In this document: in pieces, positions 19,379 through 31,228 of the stretch
Layout: every line of letters starts with the position of its first letter
Position numbering within the stretch: position 1 is the first letter of the stretch
Origin: Astropecten irregularis
Taxonomy: Eukaryota > Echinodermata > Asteroidea > Paxillosida > Astropectinidae
DNA: 64,000 nucleotides
NCBI GenBank assembly: GCA_963971285.1
Contig: OZ020248.1
Coordinates: 14,508,001 to 14,572,000, forward strand
Reading direction: 5' to 3'
The notes under the pieces: generated by a model
Seen by the model: only the letters and a program-made list of their open reading frames with translations
Databases searched by the model: none
What the model was told of the DNA's origin: nothing
Made by a program: the position numbers and the translations under genes

Positions 19379-19906
19379 AAGAATTCCACTGACAGCCATT
19401 ACGGAAACAGGGTTATTTCCTCCAAGAGATAACTTATTGGATGCAAGTTATGATGAACTTCAATCTCAGCTGTGTACACTGGGGTAGCAATATCTGAAAC
19501 TCGAAAGCGAGATTTTCAGTGTTTGAACAATGAAACAGTGGATTGGGTTTTCAGTCCCTGGCCCTGCCTGATTCTGTGGGTTTTACCCATTACTCATTAG
19601 GCATTACTTTGGGGGTTTTCCTCCCACCTCTAAAACTGTATCTTCTTCTCAATCTCATTATCTTTCCAAAACAGGTTTCATCAGGCTTGTGAGCTACAGT
19701 GCCTTGGGCACTTTTGAGGAATCCTTGGTGTCATTACCAATACCAGAAATAAATGTACAGTGTAGGCTAGGCCTAATAATAGGCCTATTAATTTAATACA
19801 CTTCGAATGCAGTGGTTACCATTTTTCTCTAGTCATAACGCCCTCTGTCGGTCCCATAACATAGGTTTGTGCACAAGTGATGGCATGGCCGTCAGTGGAA
19901 TTCTTT
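19379..19906. mobile_element. MITE with AAGAATTCCACTGAC ends, containing another repeat
   Basis: AAAGAATTCCACTGACAGCC and GGCCGTCAGTGGAATTCTTT are inverted. The repeat shared with 3905-4195 sits inside at 19535-19760. The related composite is at 47577-48686. Confidence 0.72.
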
Positions 19907-19950
19907 CCAGTGAACCCTTACCATTGCACAGCTTTTTGCAATGCAGTGAC

Positions 19951-20337
19951 GCAGAGCTACCAAGTCTCACGCATTGTGCGTGAGACTCACGCATTTAGGG
20001 TCCGTCTCACAGTCTCACGCATGACACCCATATTTCTCACGCATCGGGACCCGACAAGAAAAAAAAAAAAAGTAGGCCCTAGCATTATTTGCATTGTTTC
20101 CCTTTTGTTTTTCAAAATAAATATAAAAAAAAGAAGAGAAAAAGGTCACTTATCCTAAGTATGCACCAGATCGCACCATTAAGAGCTAAACATTGAAAAA
20201 GCTCCCTACCATGGGAGGGGGGATACCCCCTCTCCCCTCTTGGTTGCTCTGCTCCCTCACTTTCGCGCATGAGCGTGCGCTGAGACACCGGGTCATGAAA
20301 ATCTCACTCATGAAAAATTTTTGAACTTGGCATCTCT
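19951..20337. mobile_element. hAT-like element, ~387 bp
   Basis: Ends CAGAGCTACCAAGT and ACTTGGCATCTCTG are inverted, and GTGACG stands at both flanks (six of eight duplicated bases aligned). Internally CTCACGCAT is repeated. Confidence 0.65.
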
Positions 20338-21420
20338 GGTGACGGTGTGACCGTGTGCCTAGCCCATTTGCAGCAAGATATGTGACACGCGTACTTACAG
20401 TCCGTGTTGAGTAGCAGTGCTACAAACGCTACTGAATTGTTGTTGCATGATTATGCCAATGACAATGTAGAAGTGTCCGGAAATTGGGCAAACTGATGGG
20501 AAAGCGACAATTAGTGACAAAATGTGACACTCCCATTCCTCCAATTGTCATTGAAATCTACAGGAGCGAAATGTCAAGGAAACTTAGCTAAGATATTTAT
20601 CATCCTACCATTCTCTTCAATCACTTACACAATATTTGGGGATGTTTCTTTTTCGCAACTCGTCGAAGTTAACTTCAGACTGGACAGTAGGAAACTCAAG
20701 GTGGCGCTATATTCTGCGACCGCAAAAAGTTTATAACACACAAGTCTATGGAAGGGTGCAGATTCCCACGGAAAACGGCCAATTAACAAAAATAATTAAA
20801 AATACTCAGAAGTTTCTGAGGCAATCGACAAATACGGCAAAATAAAGCTGACATTTTCAATTTTCATTTTCTTTTCAATTTTATATAGGGTAACCAATGC
20901 CTTTTTGAGAAAAATCCATCCAAAGAAAAATACCATGAAAACGGCCAAATGTTGACTGGTGCCAGACTCAAAAAATTTACCCCTCCATTACATGCCCAAA
21001 TAGAGCGATTTGGGGGCCTGATTTCACCCAAACAGCTCAAAACTGAAAGTCCAAACTCTGGTGACCGGGTTCCATCCATTTCCTTTACAAGACTTTGCCT
21101 GTAGGCCTCAGCAAATGCTTTTATTAAAAAGATTTTGAGGGTATACAAAATATTAATGAGCTCCGCGGACTGATTTGGGCCTATATACTGCATGGTCTGC
21201 ACCCACAATGGTTTAATTTCGGGTGAACAGTCGATTCTTGCTTCACTCAGCTCATGCCCAAAAGGTAGAATCGAATGTCATCCTCAAACCATCATGTGAT
21301 ATTTGTATTCTAGCGCATTCAAAATACTGGCTATACCAGAAGCCAATTGCAAGGCGCTGTTTTATCAAAATAAATTTGCTAAGCATGACATATTTCTGTC
21401 TTAATAAAAACAGGGTTAAA
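20338..21420. other. Intergenic stretch, TRMT1 to lectin
   Basis: No gene is seen. Frames here are short and lack family similarity. This region lies between two divergent genes, and no promoter element can be assigned by eye. Confidence 0.5.
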
Positions 21421-21424
21421 ACCA

Positions 21425-21660
21425 TGGATGGGTGTCGATATATCCCCCCCCCCATATTTCGAAGTTGAATGGCATTCAAGATTATTGTATAGAAATATTA
21501 CATGATCCTTGTTTTGTCTTCGCATCAGGGAATTTCTACAACACCTGTAATAACTATGTTTAATTCGTCTGGATATCGCTTTTAAATGCTCTAAAATGCG
21601 ACTTTTCGACTCTTGTTTCTTTGAAAAGTCCCTGGTGTGGGAGGGGGGGCCTCAGGGGGC
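21425..21660. repeat. Dispersed repeat with GGGTGTCGATxxATCCCCCC
   Basis: Related copies lie at 26262-26500 (inverted) and 56716-56870. They share AGAGCATTTAAAAA, GATATTCAGAAGAATTAAA and GATCGACACCCATG. A poly-G/poly-C palindrome at 21640-21685 follows. Confidence 0.6.
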
Positions 21661-21975
21661 TTGAGCCCCCCCCCCCCCCCCCCCCGAGACAAAATCTTGG
21701 GTGCGCCGGTGAAGCAGCTCCATGAAATTGGCGCCAGATGACTGATTATACACCAGAGAGACATGTGCCGTGCAAATATATAGGCAAGTGCCACAACTAC
21801 ATGTAAAGTCAACACAAAATAATTAGCAATTCTATTTTGGCTGCGAACCAATCGAGCACACGAATGGGGTCTGCAATTAAAGTAAATACCGTTCAGCGAG
21901 GAGATCATTTTGACTCCCAGCGTTGCCATGGATTCACTATTATAACGCCTGGACAAAGGGAGCGTCGAGCTCGCA

Positions 21976-22130
21976 TTAAAGGTACAGTACAGGATTTGTA
22001 AACATACCCAAACACAAATGTTCACAGATTTACCTATACCTTTCAGGATATGAAGATGGCGATGGTAGAAACATACCGATACAATAATATTTCCGCCTGA
22101 AATGGTGTATCATAATTGGAAAAACGAAGA
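21976..22130 (-). mobile_element. Family A-like half element
   Basis: TTAAAGGTACAGTACAGGAT leads into AAATGTTCACAGATTTACC and CCGCCTGAAATGGTGTAT. It has the end of the 17443 element and the body of family A, so it links the two. Confidence 0.65.
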
Positions 22131-22141
22131 CCGAATTTTTT

Positions 22142-22494
22142 TTAAGGTAGTATCATACTTTGGTTATTATCAACGAAATGGAGATTCATGGGCAAAAATA
22201 TCAAGGAAGATACTATAACAGTCATCTGTGAAAATTCCAGTCCCATACGGTGCCCATTTTTTGAGAAACAGTGAAAACGGCCACAGTATTTCTTATGTAA
22301 GTTTTCTCTTTTATTTTTGAATTTTAAAAATCAATAAGATTTTCGGTCGTTGTTTTACTAGTTTCTGGATAAATACAGCATTTCAGGCGGAAACATTTTA
22401 ACGGTAGGTTTCTGCTAGCATACCCTGGAAGTTGTATGTAAATCTGTGAACATTTCTGTTTTGGTTTCTTACCAAAGTATGATACCGCCCTTTA
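22142..22494 (+). mobile_element. Family A element, full copy
   Basis: It lies directly after the half element, with ends AAGGTAGTATCATACTTTGG and GATACCGCCCTTTAA. Confidence 0.85.
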
Positions 22495-23125
22495 AACAAA
22501 AATTCGCCGTGTCATGCGCGTTTTGTTTCTTTTCTTTCGAAGCGCTGACATTGTTAAATGTTGTCATGGTTTCCATTTTCACTAATATCCTGTTCAACTG
22601 GTGGTACGAAACCATGCTAGCTTGACATTGCAGAGCAATAGGTCTAATGAAAATAATGAAAAGCAGTGTGTTATGAATAGGCCTATATAACCTTGACTAT
22701 TGTACTGGCTCTCCATACTGCGCGCTACATGTATAATTATAATTAAACATCCGCAGAATAGAGCGGACCATATAATTATTGACTCTGCAAAAAAAAAAAA
22801 AACACCAAAATGAGGCCGGACCGGAAGTGGCATGTTCGTTTGCTATTGGGTCGTACCTTAAAAACGCGCTTAGCAACGATCATAGCCGCTAACACACGAC
22901 CTAAATAATTTCATACACATCTACTATACTATACACGCAGAGTCTGGGTACAATATCAGATGTATGTATAGGGCGCGTGCCAGTCATTTTTATTTTCTCT
23001 ATCACAATACAACCTTATCGAAATTAGCAGGGGGAAAATCAATCAAAGTTACCGTTTCACTTCTATAACTTTGTTGGTACTTATGATATACTGCGCCTAG
23101 GAAAACTGACTGGCGTTCACAAAAT

Positions 23126-23324
23126 ATGAAGAAGCATATTTTCGTCTGTTTCGTACTTCTGCCAGCGTGTTTGATTGGATTCTGTACATTACTGATGGGC
23201 GTACAGGGAGAGTCATGTGGTGCCATGGTAACCGCAGAACCCGGTGATGATCTTGCTTCGATGCGTAAAAAGGCCATCGAGGCCTTCAAAGACAAATGCA
23301 GGAAACCAGTTGAAAAACCAAAGT
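23126..23324 (+). CDS. Lectin exon 1: signal peptide and short charged stem
   Basis: From the ATG at 23126 the reading begins MKKHIFVCFVLLPACLIGF, a clear hydrophobic signal peptide, then a charged segment with two cysteines. GTAAGT at 23325 gives a phase 1 end that fits the lectin exons. If unspliced, the frame would add CKCNCR and stop at 23344, making a 72-residue cysteine-containing secreted peptide; that alternative cannot be excluded. Confidence 0.7.
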
Positions 23325-26300
23325 GTAAGTGTAATTGTCGATAATTTTCTTTTCTCTTCAATGCAGAAGTGGGTTTATTTCAGATTTTGATACTATGGCA
23401 TATACAACGAACCTATACATCAGAGGCCAGTTTCCTAGAGCTGCTTATGGGCGCCCCTTTTTATTAATGTTGTTCTCATTTCCGACCGGCCCATATTTTG
23501 GGCTCCGACCGAAGAAAAAAAAACCTTTTTTGCCGCCGACCCTATCCAGAATGACATAGGATCGAAACATCAGGCCCTCATAACTCCAAGTGTTTGTTAC
23601 TTAGTTTATTAGGGTGTTGGTCGGTTTATTTTTGTTCGTTTGTGCTTATAGTAATATATAATGTGTCCGAGAAAAAACGCAACACTGTGTCGAGAACTAT
23701 TATGTTGACATTAAACTGTTTATCACGTCAAGATTCAGCTATATGAAGCAACCGTGTCTTGGCCATCACCATGTGGCATTTAAGCAAAATCAGGCTGAAA
23801 TTGGCGAAACTATGAGTATGACCACTTGAAAGTGTACGTACTCTTTAAAAACAAATTTGCAGTTTTCCAGAATAAGTGTGGTCGATACTCGATACACACA
23901 TGTTTAATTGTGTATGAAAGAAAGATGTTAATGGGGTTTTGAGGTTGAGTAATTCAGTCTTTTTTTTTCTCTCAATTTCAGTCAAATTTTGCTCAAAATC
24001 TACAAGATGATAGCCAAAACATTGCTGTATCACATATCTGAATCTTGAAGTGATAAACAGTTTAATTTTAATGAAATGGTTGTTGACACAAAGTGTCAGT
24101 TGCGGATTTTTTTTTTGGGGGGGGGGGGGGGGGAACACTCTGTACATTTAAAATGAACATGTATTTTTCGAAAACTCGGCTTGGGTCTTTTTGGCTCCAT
24201 GATCCATCCCATAACTTATCATATAAAAGGTATATATTACATGATTGGAATACAGTTTACAGAACAGCACCCACGCTTTGTCTAATCCAGCATGTGCATG
24301 AAATGATAAATCTGTAGTACAAGTGACGTGTGAAAATATGAGCAATATGACTCAACTTTTCTTCTAAAACATAAAAAATGGTTTTGATCTTGCCCCGTGA
24401 TCAAAACTGTTTTCGGTCGTCGTTTTACTAATTTCTGGATAAATACACCATTTCAAGCGGAAATGTTTTAAAGGTATGTTTCCACCAGCACCATCTTCAT
24501 TATCCTGAAAGTTGTAAGTGTGAACATTTCTGTTGGTATGTTACCAACCCTGTACTGTACCTTTTAGGAAGCACGGTATAGCAAAATATAGGTTTTTGCC
24601 CATATACGACAGGGAAACCAGTCTTTCGAAATATAAACTACAATGTAGACAATTTATAAAGGTAATAATTATATTATAGTATCATACTTTGGTAAGAAAC
24701 CAAAACAGAAATGTTCACAGATTTACGTATAACTTACAGGGTATGAAGATGGTAGTGGTAGAAACATACCGTTATAATGTGTCCGCCTGATATGGTGTAT
24801 TTATCCAGAAATAGGTATAAATCAACGACCGAAAATCTTTTTGATCTTTTAAACGATCAAAAATAAAAGAGAAAACGGACTTAAGAAATATTGTGGCCGT
24901 TTTTCACTGTTTTCTCACAAAGTGAGCACCGTATGGGACTGAAATGTTCACAGATGACTGTTACTGTATCTTCCTTGATATTTTTGCCCATGAACCTGTA
25001 TTTCTTTGACAAAAACCAAAGAATGATATTACCTTTAATGTCCGAGACATGGCCAGAGCCAGAACCCGAAGATGAGGTTTCGTCTCTTGCATAAAGTCCT
25101 ATGTCTGAACTGGATACAGTTAATATAATTTGTTGACTTGATTTCTCCAAACCTCCTGATGTGTGATTTCCCCCTTTAATTTAAACAAAATTGCAGATAC
25201 GTAAACCGCTTGTGAGAGAGAGGTGATGAACATCACGTGCGGCAAGTCCAAGTATATCGGAATAACAGCTGCCCTGTACGGTCGAGTTGGGGGGACTGAC
25301 GACGCGATCTGCCCGGCAGGTAGTCTCGTCGCTTGCGGTAACAGGACCATCTCCCTCGTGCGAGTACGGGAGAAATGCCAGTATCTTCACAACTGCGTCT
25401 TAACGGTCAACAATGGTCTCGTTGGCGTTGGGGATCCGTGTGCAGGGACTGGGAAGTATCTTAAGGTGGAATACACCTGCTTAGATCAAAGTGAGTACTA
25501 CATGTATGTGCATGTATACATTGCATACATTATGCCATGTACGATCTTGTGCCATACGGCTGACGCTTAGAGACAGATGCGGGAAGTTCTAGAGCCAACA
25601 TTTTGTCGCCGACACCACGAACTGACACCCAACTTACAAAAAAAATGTATCTATAAGATATAGCCGTTTGAAGTTCGCGACTTTTTAAAACCGGTTTATT
25701 TCAAATAAACTGACTTAAATATTACGACCTTTTTTGCTTCCCTCTCCAAAAATATGTTAATGCATTGCAATAGTTGACGTATTTTAAGTTGTTTACGGAT
25801 ATCAAAACTTGTCATTAAGGCTTAAACATACGTGTCAGTTTGTGAAAACGAACAATGATGTAAGCGTTATTAATTCGGCTTCACGAAGTGACACGCGCGC
25901 GCATAAAGGCGTACTTGTCTTACAAGGGACATAATGGGGCTGGGAGATTTATCAAAGAAAAGGGGAGTGTTAGGCAAGATTTTGGCCCGAATTCGATTGA
26001 AACCTATTGTTTATTGTAAACAAAAATATTTGACATTGATGTGAAGTAACTGAATATGAAAACGGCGATTTTTTTTCGTGGGTTTCTGGCGACTATACGC
26101 GTTTCAGTGGAAAGTTATCCATCTTGCGCGTAGCGCTATATATAATATCAGTTGGTTTCTACCACCACCATCTTCACACCCTGTAAGTTATGCGTAAATC
26201 TGTAAACATTTCTGTTTGGGTTTCTTACCAAAGTATGAGACTACCACTGGTGTCGATTTCTGTTCATGATTGGGGGGATGATTGGTGATTTGGTGTCCTA

Positions 26301-27965
26301 CGCTAGGAAGGCTGTGGGAGGTGGGATACCCCCTACCAAACCATCAGGGACTTTTGAAATACAGAGTCGAAAAGTCGCATTTTAGAGCATTTAAAAAAGA
26401 TATTCAGAAGAATTAAACATTATATGTGCAGTATAAATTCACTGCGAAGACACAAAAAACATGGGATCGACACCCATGGATACTACCTTTAAAAAAATTG
26501 GCAAAACTGGGAACCGTGTTACACTATGGGCGAATTATACCTTTGCTTTCATTTTTGTTGGTGGTTGTAGCCCCGTCTCAACAGATAGTCTGTGAACTCC
26601 GAGAGATCATTATGGACTGTGGACCTGACCGGTACATCAACGTACTGTCGGCGCTCTTCGGTCGACTCGGTGGTCGAGTCGACGACGCCGTATGTCCGGG
26701 CGCAAATCCCACTACCTGCGGTGATGCAGCCGTCTCCTTGGTGAAAGTACAGGGGAAGTGTCAGAACCAGCACCAGTGCAGCTTCGTCGCAAACAACGCC
26801 TTCTTTGGCGATCCGTGTGACCGTACTCGAAAGTATCTCAAGGTTGACCATGCCTGCTCAGATCAGAGTAAGTGTAAAAGGTAGTATACTTTGGTTTTTG
26901 TCAAATAAGTACAGTATCATGGGCAAAAATATCAAGGAAGATACAGTCACAGTTATCTGTGAAAATTTCAGTCCCATATGGTGCCCACTTTTTGAGAAAA
27001 TCGTGTAAAACAGGCATAGTATTTCTTAAGTCTTTTCTCTTTTATTTTTGATCTTTTAAAAGGTCAAAAAGATTTCCGGTCGTTGTTCTGGATAAATACA
27101 CAATTTCAGGCGGAAACTTTTCTACCACTACCACCACCTTCATACCCTGTATAAGTTATACGTAAATCTGTGAACATTTCTGTTTTGGTTTCTTACCAAA
27201 GTATGATACTACCTTTAAATAATTCATCGTCAATTGAAGTGAGATGTCATTGTCATACTTTGGAAAGAATCGAAAACAGAAAATGTTCACAGATTTACGT
27301 AAAACTTACAGGTAAAGATGGTGGTGGTAGAAACATATACCGTTATTATCGTTCTGCCTTGAAATGCTGTATTTATCCAGAAAAAGAGTAAAACAACGAC
27401 CGAAAATCTGTTTGATCTTTTAAAAGATCAAAAATAATAGAGAAAAGACTTAATAAGAAATACGGTAGGCGTTTTCACTGTTTTCTCAAAAATTTCGCAC
27501 CGTATGGGACTGAATTTTTCACAGATGACTGTTACTGTATCTTCCTTGATATTTTTGCCCATGAATCTGTATTTCTTTAACAAAAACCAAAGAATGATAT
27601 AACCTTTAATCACGTAACAGAGGAAGACAAAACATTCACTATTGGGTTTTATATATTTGCTTTCTCCAGCTACATCTCCTCAAATGGTATGCGAGAACAC
27701 GCAATTCACCATCGGCTGTCGCCCTAATCAATACATCAACGTGTTGTCGGCCCTGTACGGTCGGCTCGGCAACGGGACTGATGACCACATTTGCCCGGCC
27801 GGTACACTGGTGGCGTGCGGTGATCCGGCCGTCTCAAAGGCTAAGGTGTCGGCAGAGTGTCAGGGGAAGCAACGCTGCAGTTTCTTGGTCAGTGGCGTTT
27901 TATTCGGGGGAGATCCTTGCGCAGGTACCGGAAAATACCTGAAAGTCAGCTTCGCCTGTGCTTAG
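23126..27965 (+). CDS. Secreted three-domain SUEL/Gal_lectin (rhamnose-binding-lectin type), stop codon in domain 1
   Basis: Exons: 23126-23324 (signal peptide and stem), 25197-25490, 26571-26867 and 27670-27965 (one lectin domain each, stop TAG). Every junction is GT-AG in phase 1, so the domains are symmetric exons. Each domain shows about eight cysteines, a YGR (or FGR) motif near the first third and a DPC(A)GT-KYLKV block near the end, the signature of SUEL-type lectins that bind rhamnose or galactose. Such proteins act outside the cell in defence or egg functions. Without the stop the product would have about 361 residues. In domain 1 the third codon after the acceptor is TAA (25202-25204) where the paralogous domains have Gln (CAA). 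It reads in the only frame that joins the conserved cysteines, so the allele or gene may be null, or domain 1 may be skipped. Exon 1 is linked by phase and position, not by similarity. Confidence 0.8.
23557..23595 (-). mobile_element. Family D terminal fragment
   Basis: GATCGAAACATCAGGCCCTC and ATAACTCCAAG match the right end of family D. It is in lectin intron 1. Confidence 0.5.
24220..24320 (+). mobile_element. Family F fragment
   Basis: Family F begins AAAGGTATAATACATGATTGG and continues CACTTTGTCTAATCCAGCAT and GTGCATGAAATGATAAA. Other fragments: 32356-32425, 37317-37350, 41130-41302 and 59936-60075. It starts with the same AAAGGTAxxAT as family A. Confidence 0.6.
24405..24570 (+). mobile_element. 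Family A right-half fragment
   Basis: It keeps TCGGTCGTCGTTTTACTAAT to TTACCAACCCTGTACTGTAC and CTTTTA. Confidence 0.65.
24660..25038 (-). mobile_element. Family A element, full copy
   Basis: It is inserted 160 bases upstream of the domain 1 exon of the lectin gene. Confidence 0.85.
25197..25490 (+). CDS. Lectin domain 1 exon with in-frame TAA
   Basis: The domain reads CEREVMNITCGKSKYIG, YGRVGGTDDAICPAG, KCQYLHNC and DPCAGTGKYLKVEYTC. The acceptor TTGCAG at 25191-25196 is preceded by a pyrimidine-rich run. No other AG lies between the TAA at 25202 and the first Cys codon, so no alternative canonical acceptor removes the stop while keeping that Cys. Confidence 0.82.
26150..26247 (+). mobile_element. 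Family A right-end fragment
   Basis: TTTCTACCACCACCATCTTC to TTACCAAAGTATGAGACTACC remains. It lies in lectin intron 2. Confidence 0.7.
26571..26867 (+). CDS. Lectin domain 2 exon
   Basis: It reads QQIVCELREIIMDCGPDRYI, LFGRLGGRVDDAVCPG, KCQNQHQCSFVANN and GDPCDRTRKYLKVDHAC. The YGR motif is FGR here, a common tolerated change. The donor is GTAAGT in phase 1. Confidence 0.9.
26877..27219 (+). mobile_element. Family A element, full copy
   Basis: It begins 10 bases after the donor of lectin exon 3. Confidence 0.85.
27250..27609 (-). mobile_element. Family A element, full copy, inverted to its neighbour
   Basis: Only 30 bases separate it from the preceding copy, giving a large inverted pair in lectin intron 3. 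It ends 60 bases from the domain 3 exon. Confidence 0.85.
27670..27965 (+). CDS. Lectin domain 3 exon and stop
   Basis: It reads QMVCENTQFTIGCRPNQYIN, YGRLGNGTDDHICPAG, CQGKQRCSFLVSG and DPCAGTGKYLKVSFACA, then TAG. All eight cysteines of the SUEL domain are present. A family A element begins about 30 bases after the stop. Confidence 0.93.
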
Positions 27966-27996
27966 ATAAAGGGCAATAATTATGTGTACTGTACTT

Positions 27997-28373
27997 TTAA
28001 AGGTAGTATCATACTTTGGTAATAAACCAAAACAGAAATGTTCACAGATTTACGTATAACAACTTACAGGGTATAGAGATGGTGCTGGTAGAAACATACC
28101 GTTACAATTTGTTCCGCCTGAAATGGTGTATTTATCCAGAAATGAGTAAAACAACGACCGAAAACCTGTTTGATCTTTTAAAAGATCAAAAATAAAAGAA
28201 AAAAGACTTAATAAATACTGTGGCTGTTTTTCACTGTTTTTTTTTCTTTTCAAAAAGTGGCCACCGAATGGGACTGAAATTTTCACAGATGACTTTTGCT
28301 GTATCTTCCTTGATATTTCTGCCCATGAATCTGTATTTCTTTGACAAAACCAAAGATAATATTTATACCTTTA
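27997..28373 (-). mobile_element. Family A element, full copy
   Basis: It starts 32 bases after the lectin stop codon and shares its last bases with the next copy. Confidence 0.85.
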
Positions 28374-28714
28374 AAGGTAGTTTTATACTTTGGTTTTTGT
28401 CAAAGAAATACAGATTCATGGGCAAAAATATCAAGACAGATACAGTAAAAGTCATCTGTGAAAATTTCAGTCCCATACGGTGCCCACTTTTTGAGAAAAT
28501 CGTGAAAAACGGCCACAGTATTTCTTAAGTCTTTTCTCTTTTATTTTTGATCTTTAAAAAGTCGTTGTTTTGATAATTTCTAGATAAGTACACCATTGTG
28601 GAAACATTTGAACGGTATGTTCCTACCACCAACATCTTCATACCCTGTAAGTTATACGTAAATCTGTGAACATTTCTGTCTTGGTGTCTTACCAAAGTAT
28701 GATACTTCCTTTAA
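28372..28714 (+). mobile_element. Family A element, full copy, abutting
   Basis: The joint TACCTTTAAAGGTAG shows two copies sharing CTTTAAAG, an insertion of one element into the end of another. Confidence 0.87.
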
Positions 28715-28936
28715 TTAAGCCTAATGATGCATGGATCGCATGTGCCCCATACAGAGGGACCAATGATGTACAATAGTAACAATACGTATTACGTACATAT
28801 TGTACAGTTGTATTTATAAACCGCCAAAGAGCCTTTTTACATTCGTTTAATGAGATATATTTATTGGCGCTGGAGACAGTATACTTTGGGTGTCATTTTA
28901 TTCACCAGACTTGGAGAACTTTCATATTCAGAAAGA

Positions 28937-29302
28937 TAAAGGTAATATCATAGTCATACTTTGTTTTGTTTTTTGTCAAAGAAATACATATTCATGGGCA
29001 AAAATATCAAAGAAGACACAGTAACAGTCATCTGTTAAAATTTCAGTCCCATCTGTTGCCCACTTTTTGAAAAAAAAACCAGTGAAAACGCCCACAGTAC
29101 TTTTGAAATATTTTCACTATTTTTTTAACTATAAAAAATCTTCTTGGTCATTTGTTGTACTCTTTTTCTGGATAAATAGAACATTTCAGGCTGAAATAGT
29201 ATTTTAAAAGTATGTTTCTACCATCACAATCTTATACTCTGTAAAGTTATAGGTAAATTTGTGGTGATTTCTGTTTCGGTATGTTGCCAAAGTATAAAAT
29301 TA
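28937..29302 (+). mobile_element. Family A element, diverged copy
   Basis: It has more substitutions than its neighbours and a worn right end (GCCAAAGTATAAAATTAAG), so it is probably older. Confidence 0.75.
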
Positions 29303-29800
29303 AGTATCTACTTACAACATGAAGTACTTCGGTAAACATTGTGCTGCATGATCAAAAAAATATCCAAAACTATTATGCTATTTACAAACATTCTAAATAT
29401 ACTTTTATTATTTTCCTAAAAGTTGTACTTTTAAAATATCTATGATTACCTAGATGGCTATCAATAAGTATAACTAAATTGATTATACAAAAATACAAAA
29501 ATATATCTCTTTTTCCTCTGAGAAAGCCAATTTGATAGTACTCAAGTCTCTATTTTTTACATAAGTTATCATTCTATTGTTATTTGGACTGCATCAAGTC
29601 TCAGTGGTTTTGTTTTGAAATTCATTTGAACTGTGGTCACATGATAAGTCACATGGTTGCCTGCCTAGCTTTACCTTTGCTCCCTGTTGGGTGCAGCCAT
29701 GGGCGAGGCCGGGCGCCTAGCAAGAGGGCAAATATTATTCTGAGTGGGAAACGGAATTCTCCACCTGTAGTATTTTTACAAGAGCATGGGCAATAACCAG
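29303..29800. other. Intergenic stretch without recognised features
   Basis: The sequence is AT-rich and unique here. No gene or repeat was recognised. Confidence 0.4.
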
Positions 29801-29810
29801 AGGTTACAAG

Positions 29811-30098
29811 CAGGCGCGGTTCTGGGGGGGGGGGGGGGGCTTTGTCTAGCGCCCCCCCCCCCCCCCAATTGAATTTTTTTTTTTAAATACTGAATTTTTT
29901 CAGTTGTTAACCGCCATTTACTTAAAAAACGTGTTGTGTACATATTACATATATGTGCATGTTTATCGACCCCTAATGAGACATAGCAGAGTATTAGAAG
30001 AACCAAAAATATTGGGTTTTGTAGCCCCCCCCCCAAAAAAAAAAAAAAAAATAATGGCTCTTTTGGCCCCAACAATTTTGGCTCTAGAACCGCGCCTG
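29811..30098. mobile_element. Non-autonomous hAT element with poly-G/poly-C core
   Basis: Inverted ends CAGGCGCGGTTCT and AGAACCGCGCCTG are flanked by GTTACAAG and GCTACAAG (7 of 8 match). Long G, C, T and A runs fill the interior. Confidence 0.85.
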
Positions 30099-30149
30099 GC
30101 TACAAGCCTCTGCGAAGTTAAGAGACATTTCAGAGACATGACATAGGCC

Positions 30150-30388
30150 TTTTCCAAACCTTGGCTCCGGCTCAGGCTCCGGCTTCGTCTCTGCCATCCA
30201 TATGCTGGAAATATAGGTTGTGGCTTTTCATTGAAGCTGAAGCTCTGTTTTCATTTCCAAACCAGAGAATATACCAGTACTTATGAATCGCAGCCAAAAG
30301 CCTCTATTTTAATACCAGTTATTTTAGAATGGATTCACGAAATGGAGCTGGAGCCGGAGCCGAGGTTTGGAAAAAGGCTGAAAGTAAC
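30150..30388 (+). mobile_element. Family B element
   Basis: It runs from CCTTTTCCAAACCTTGGCTC to GGAGCCGAGGTTTGGAAAAA, with inverted ends of 20 bases. Confidence 0.78.
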
Positions 30389-30535
30389 TAATGAACCCTA
30401 CTCATCTAAAATGGCCATAATTAATTTGGCATACTACACGGTAACAAGAACAGCGAGGCTGTCATGGCTCGCTGCAGCCTCACGTGCAGTTACAAACATG
30501 ATAGCAAACACCCATCCTTCACACACACACCCATA

Positions 30536-30800
30536 AAAAAAAAACATTTTTCATTTACAATAATAACAACATTATTTTGGACAGCACACCCATCCAAATA
30601 TAAAAAAAAAATCAACATTTTGAAACATTAGAAAAATTTCAACATTTTTCATTTACAATAATAACAACATTATTTTGGACAAAAAAACACATCCATCAAA
30701 AAAAAAAAAAATTGGCGGTTCAAGCACATACTAAAAAACTTAAACATTTCACGCGGACGACCGAACGGACCGACGGCTGGACGGACGGACGGGACGAACG
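30536..30800. repeat. Local tandem repeat and CGGACG-rich tract
   Basis: AACATTTTTCATTTACAATA to CATTATTTTGGAC occurs twice about 96 bases apart, each followed by an A-run. (GGACGGAC)n follows at 30775. Confidence 0.6.
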
Positions 30801-31228
30801 GTACTACTACATAGGCTTCGCTTTGCAGCTCGCCAACAATGATCAATAAGCCACATATTAGTTACTAGGCTTAACCCGGTATACACAAGTCTATTGGAAG
30901 AGGCTGTAGCTACTACTATAGATATATCAATGCCACGGCTAATAATACGGACAAAGCCAAAAATCTTACCTTAAATGTTTGGTTACTTTGGTATCCTGAG
31001 TTTACACTGTTCGTGTGTCATGTGGTGTAGGACATGCTACAGACATTTGCATAACAATGCCATCGTCATTGATTAACTTGGTCAAACTCGGTCACATGCG
31101 GTATGTAAAACATGTGGTGTTGATAAAGTGGGTAGGGCTTAAGAGCAAAGCTGGAACTATCCATTATACATGTAATGGCATCTGTAGTGCTAAGGGTTGC
31201 TATAAGGGTTGCATTCCGAACTCATTTA

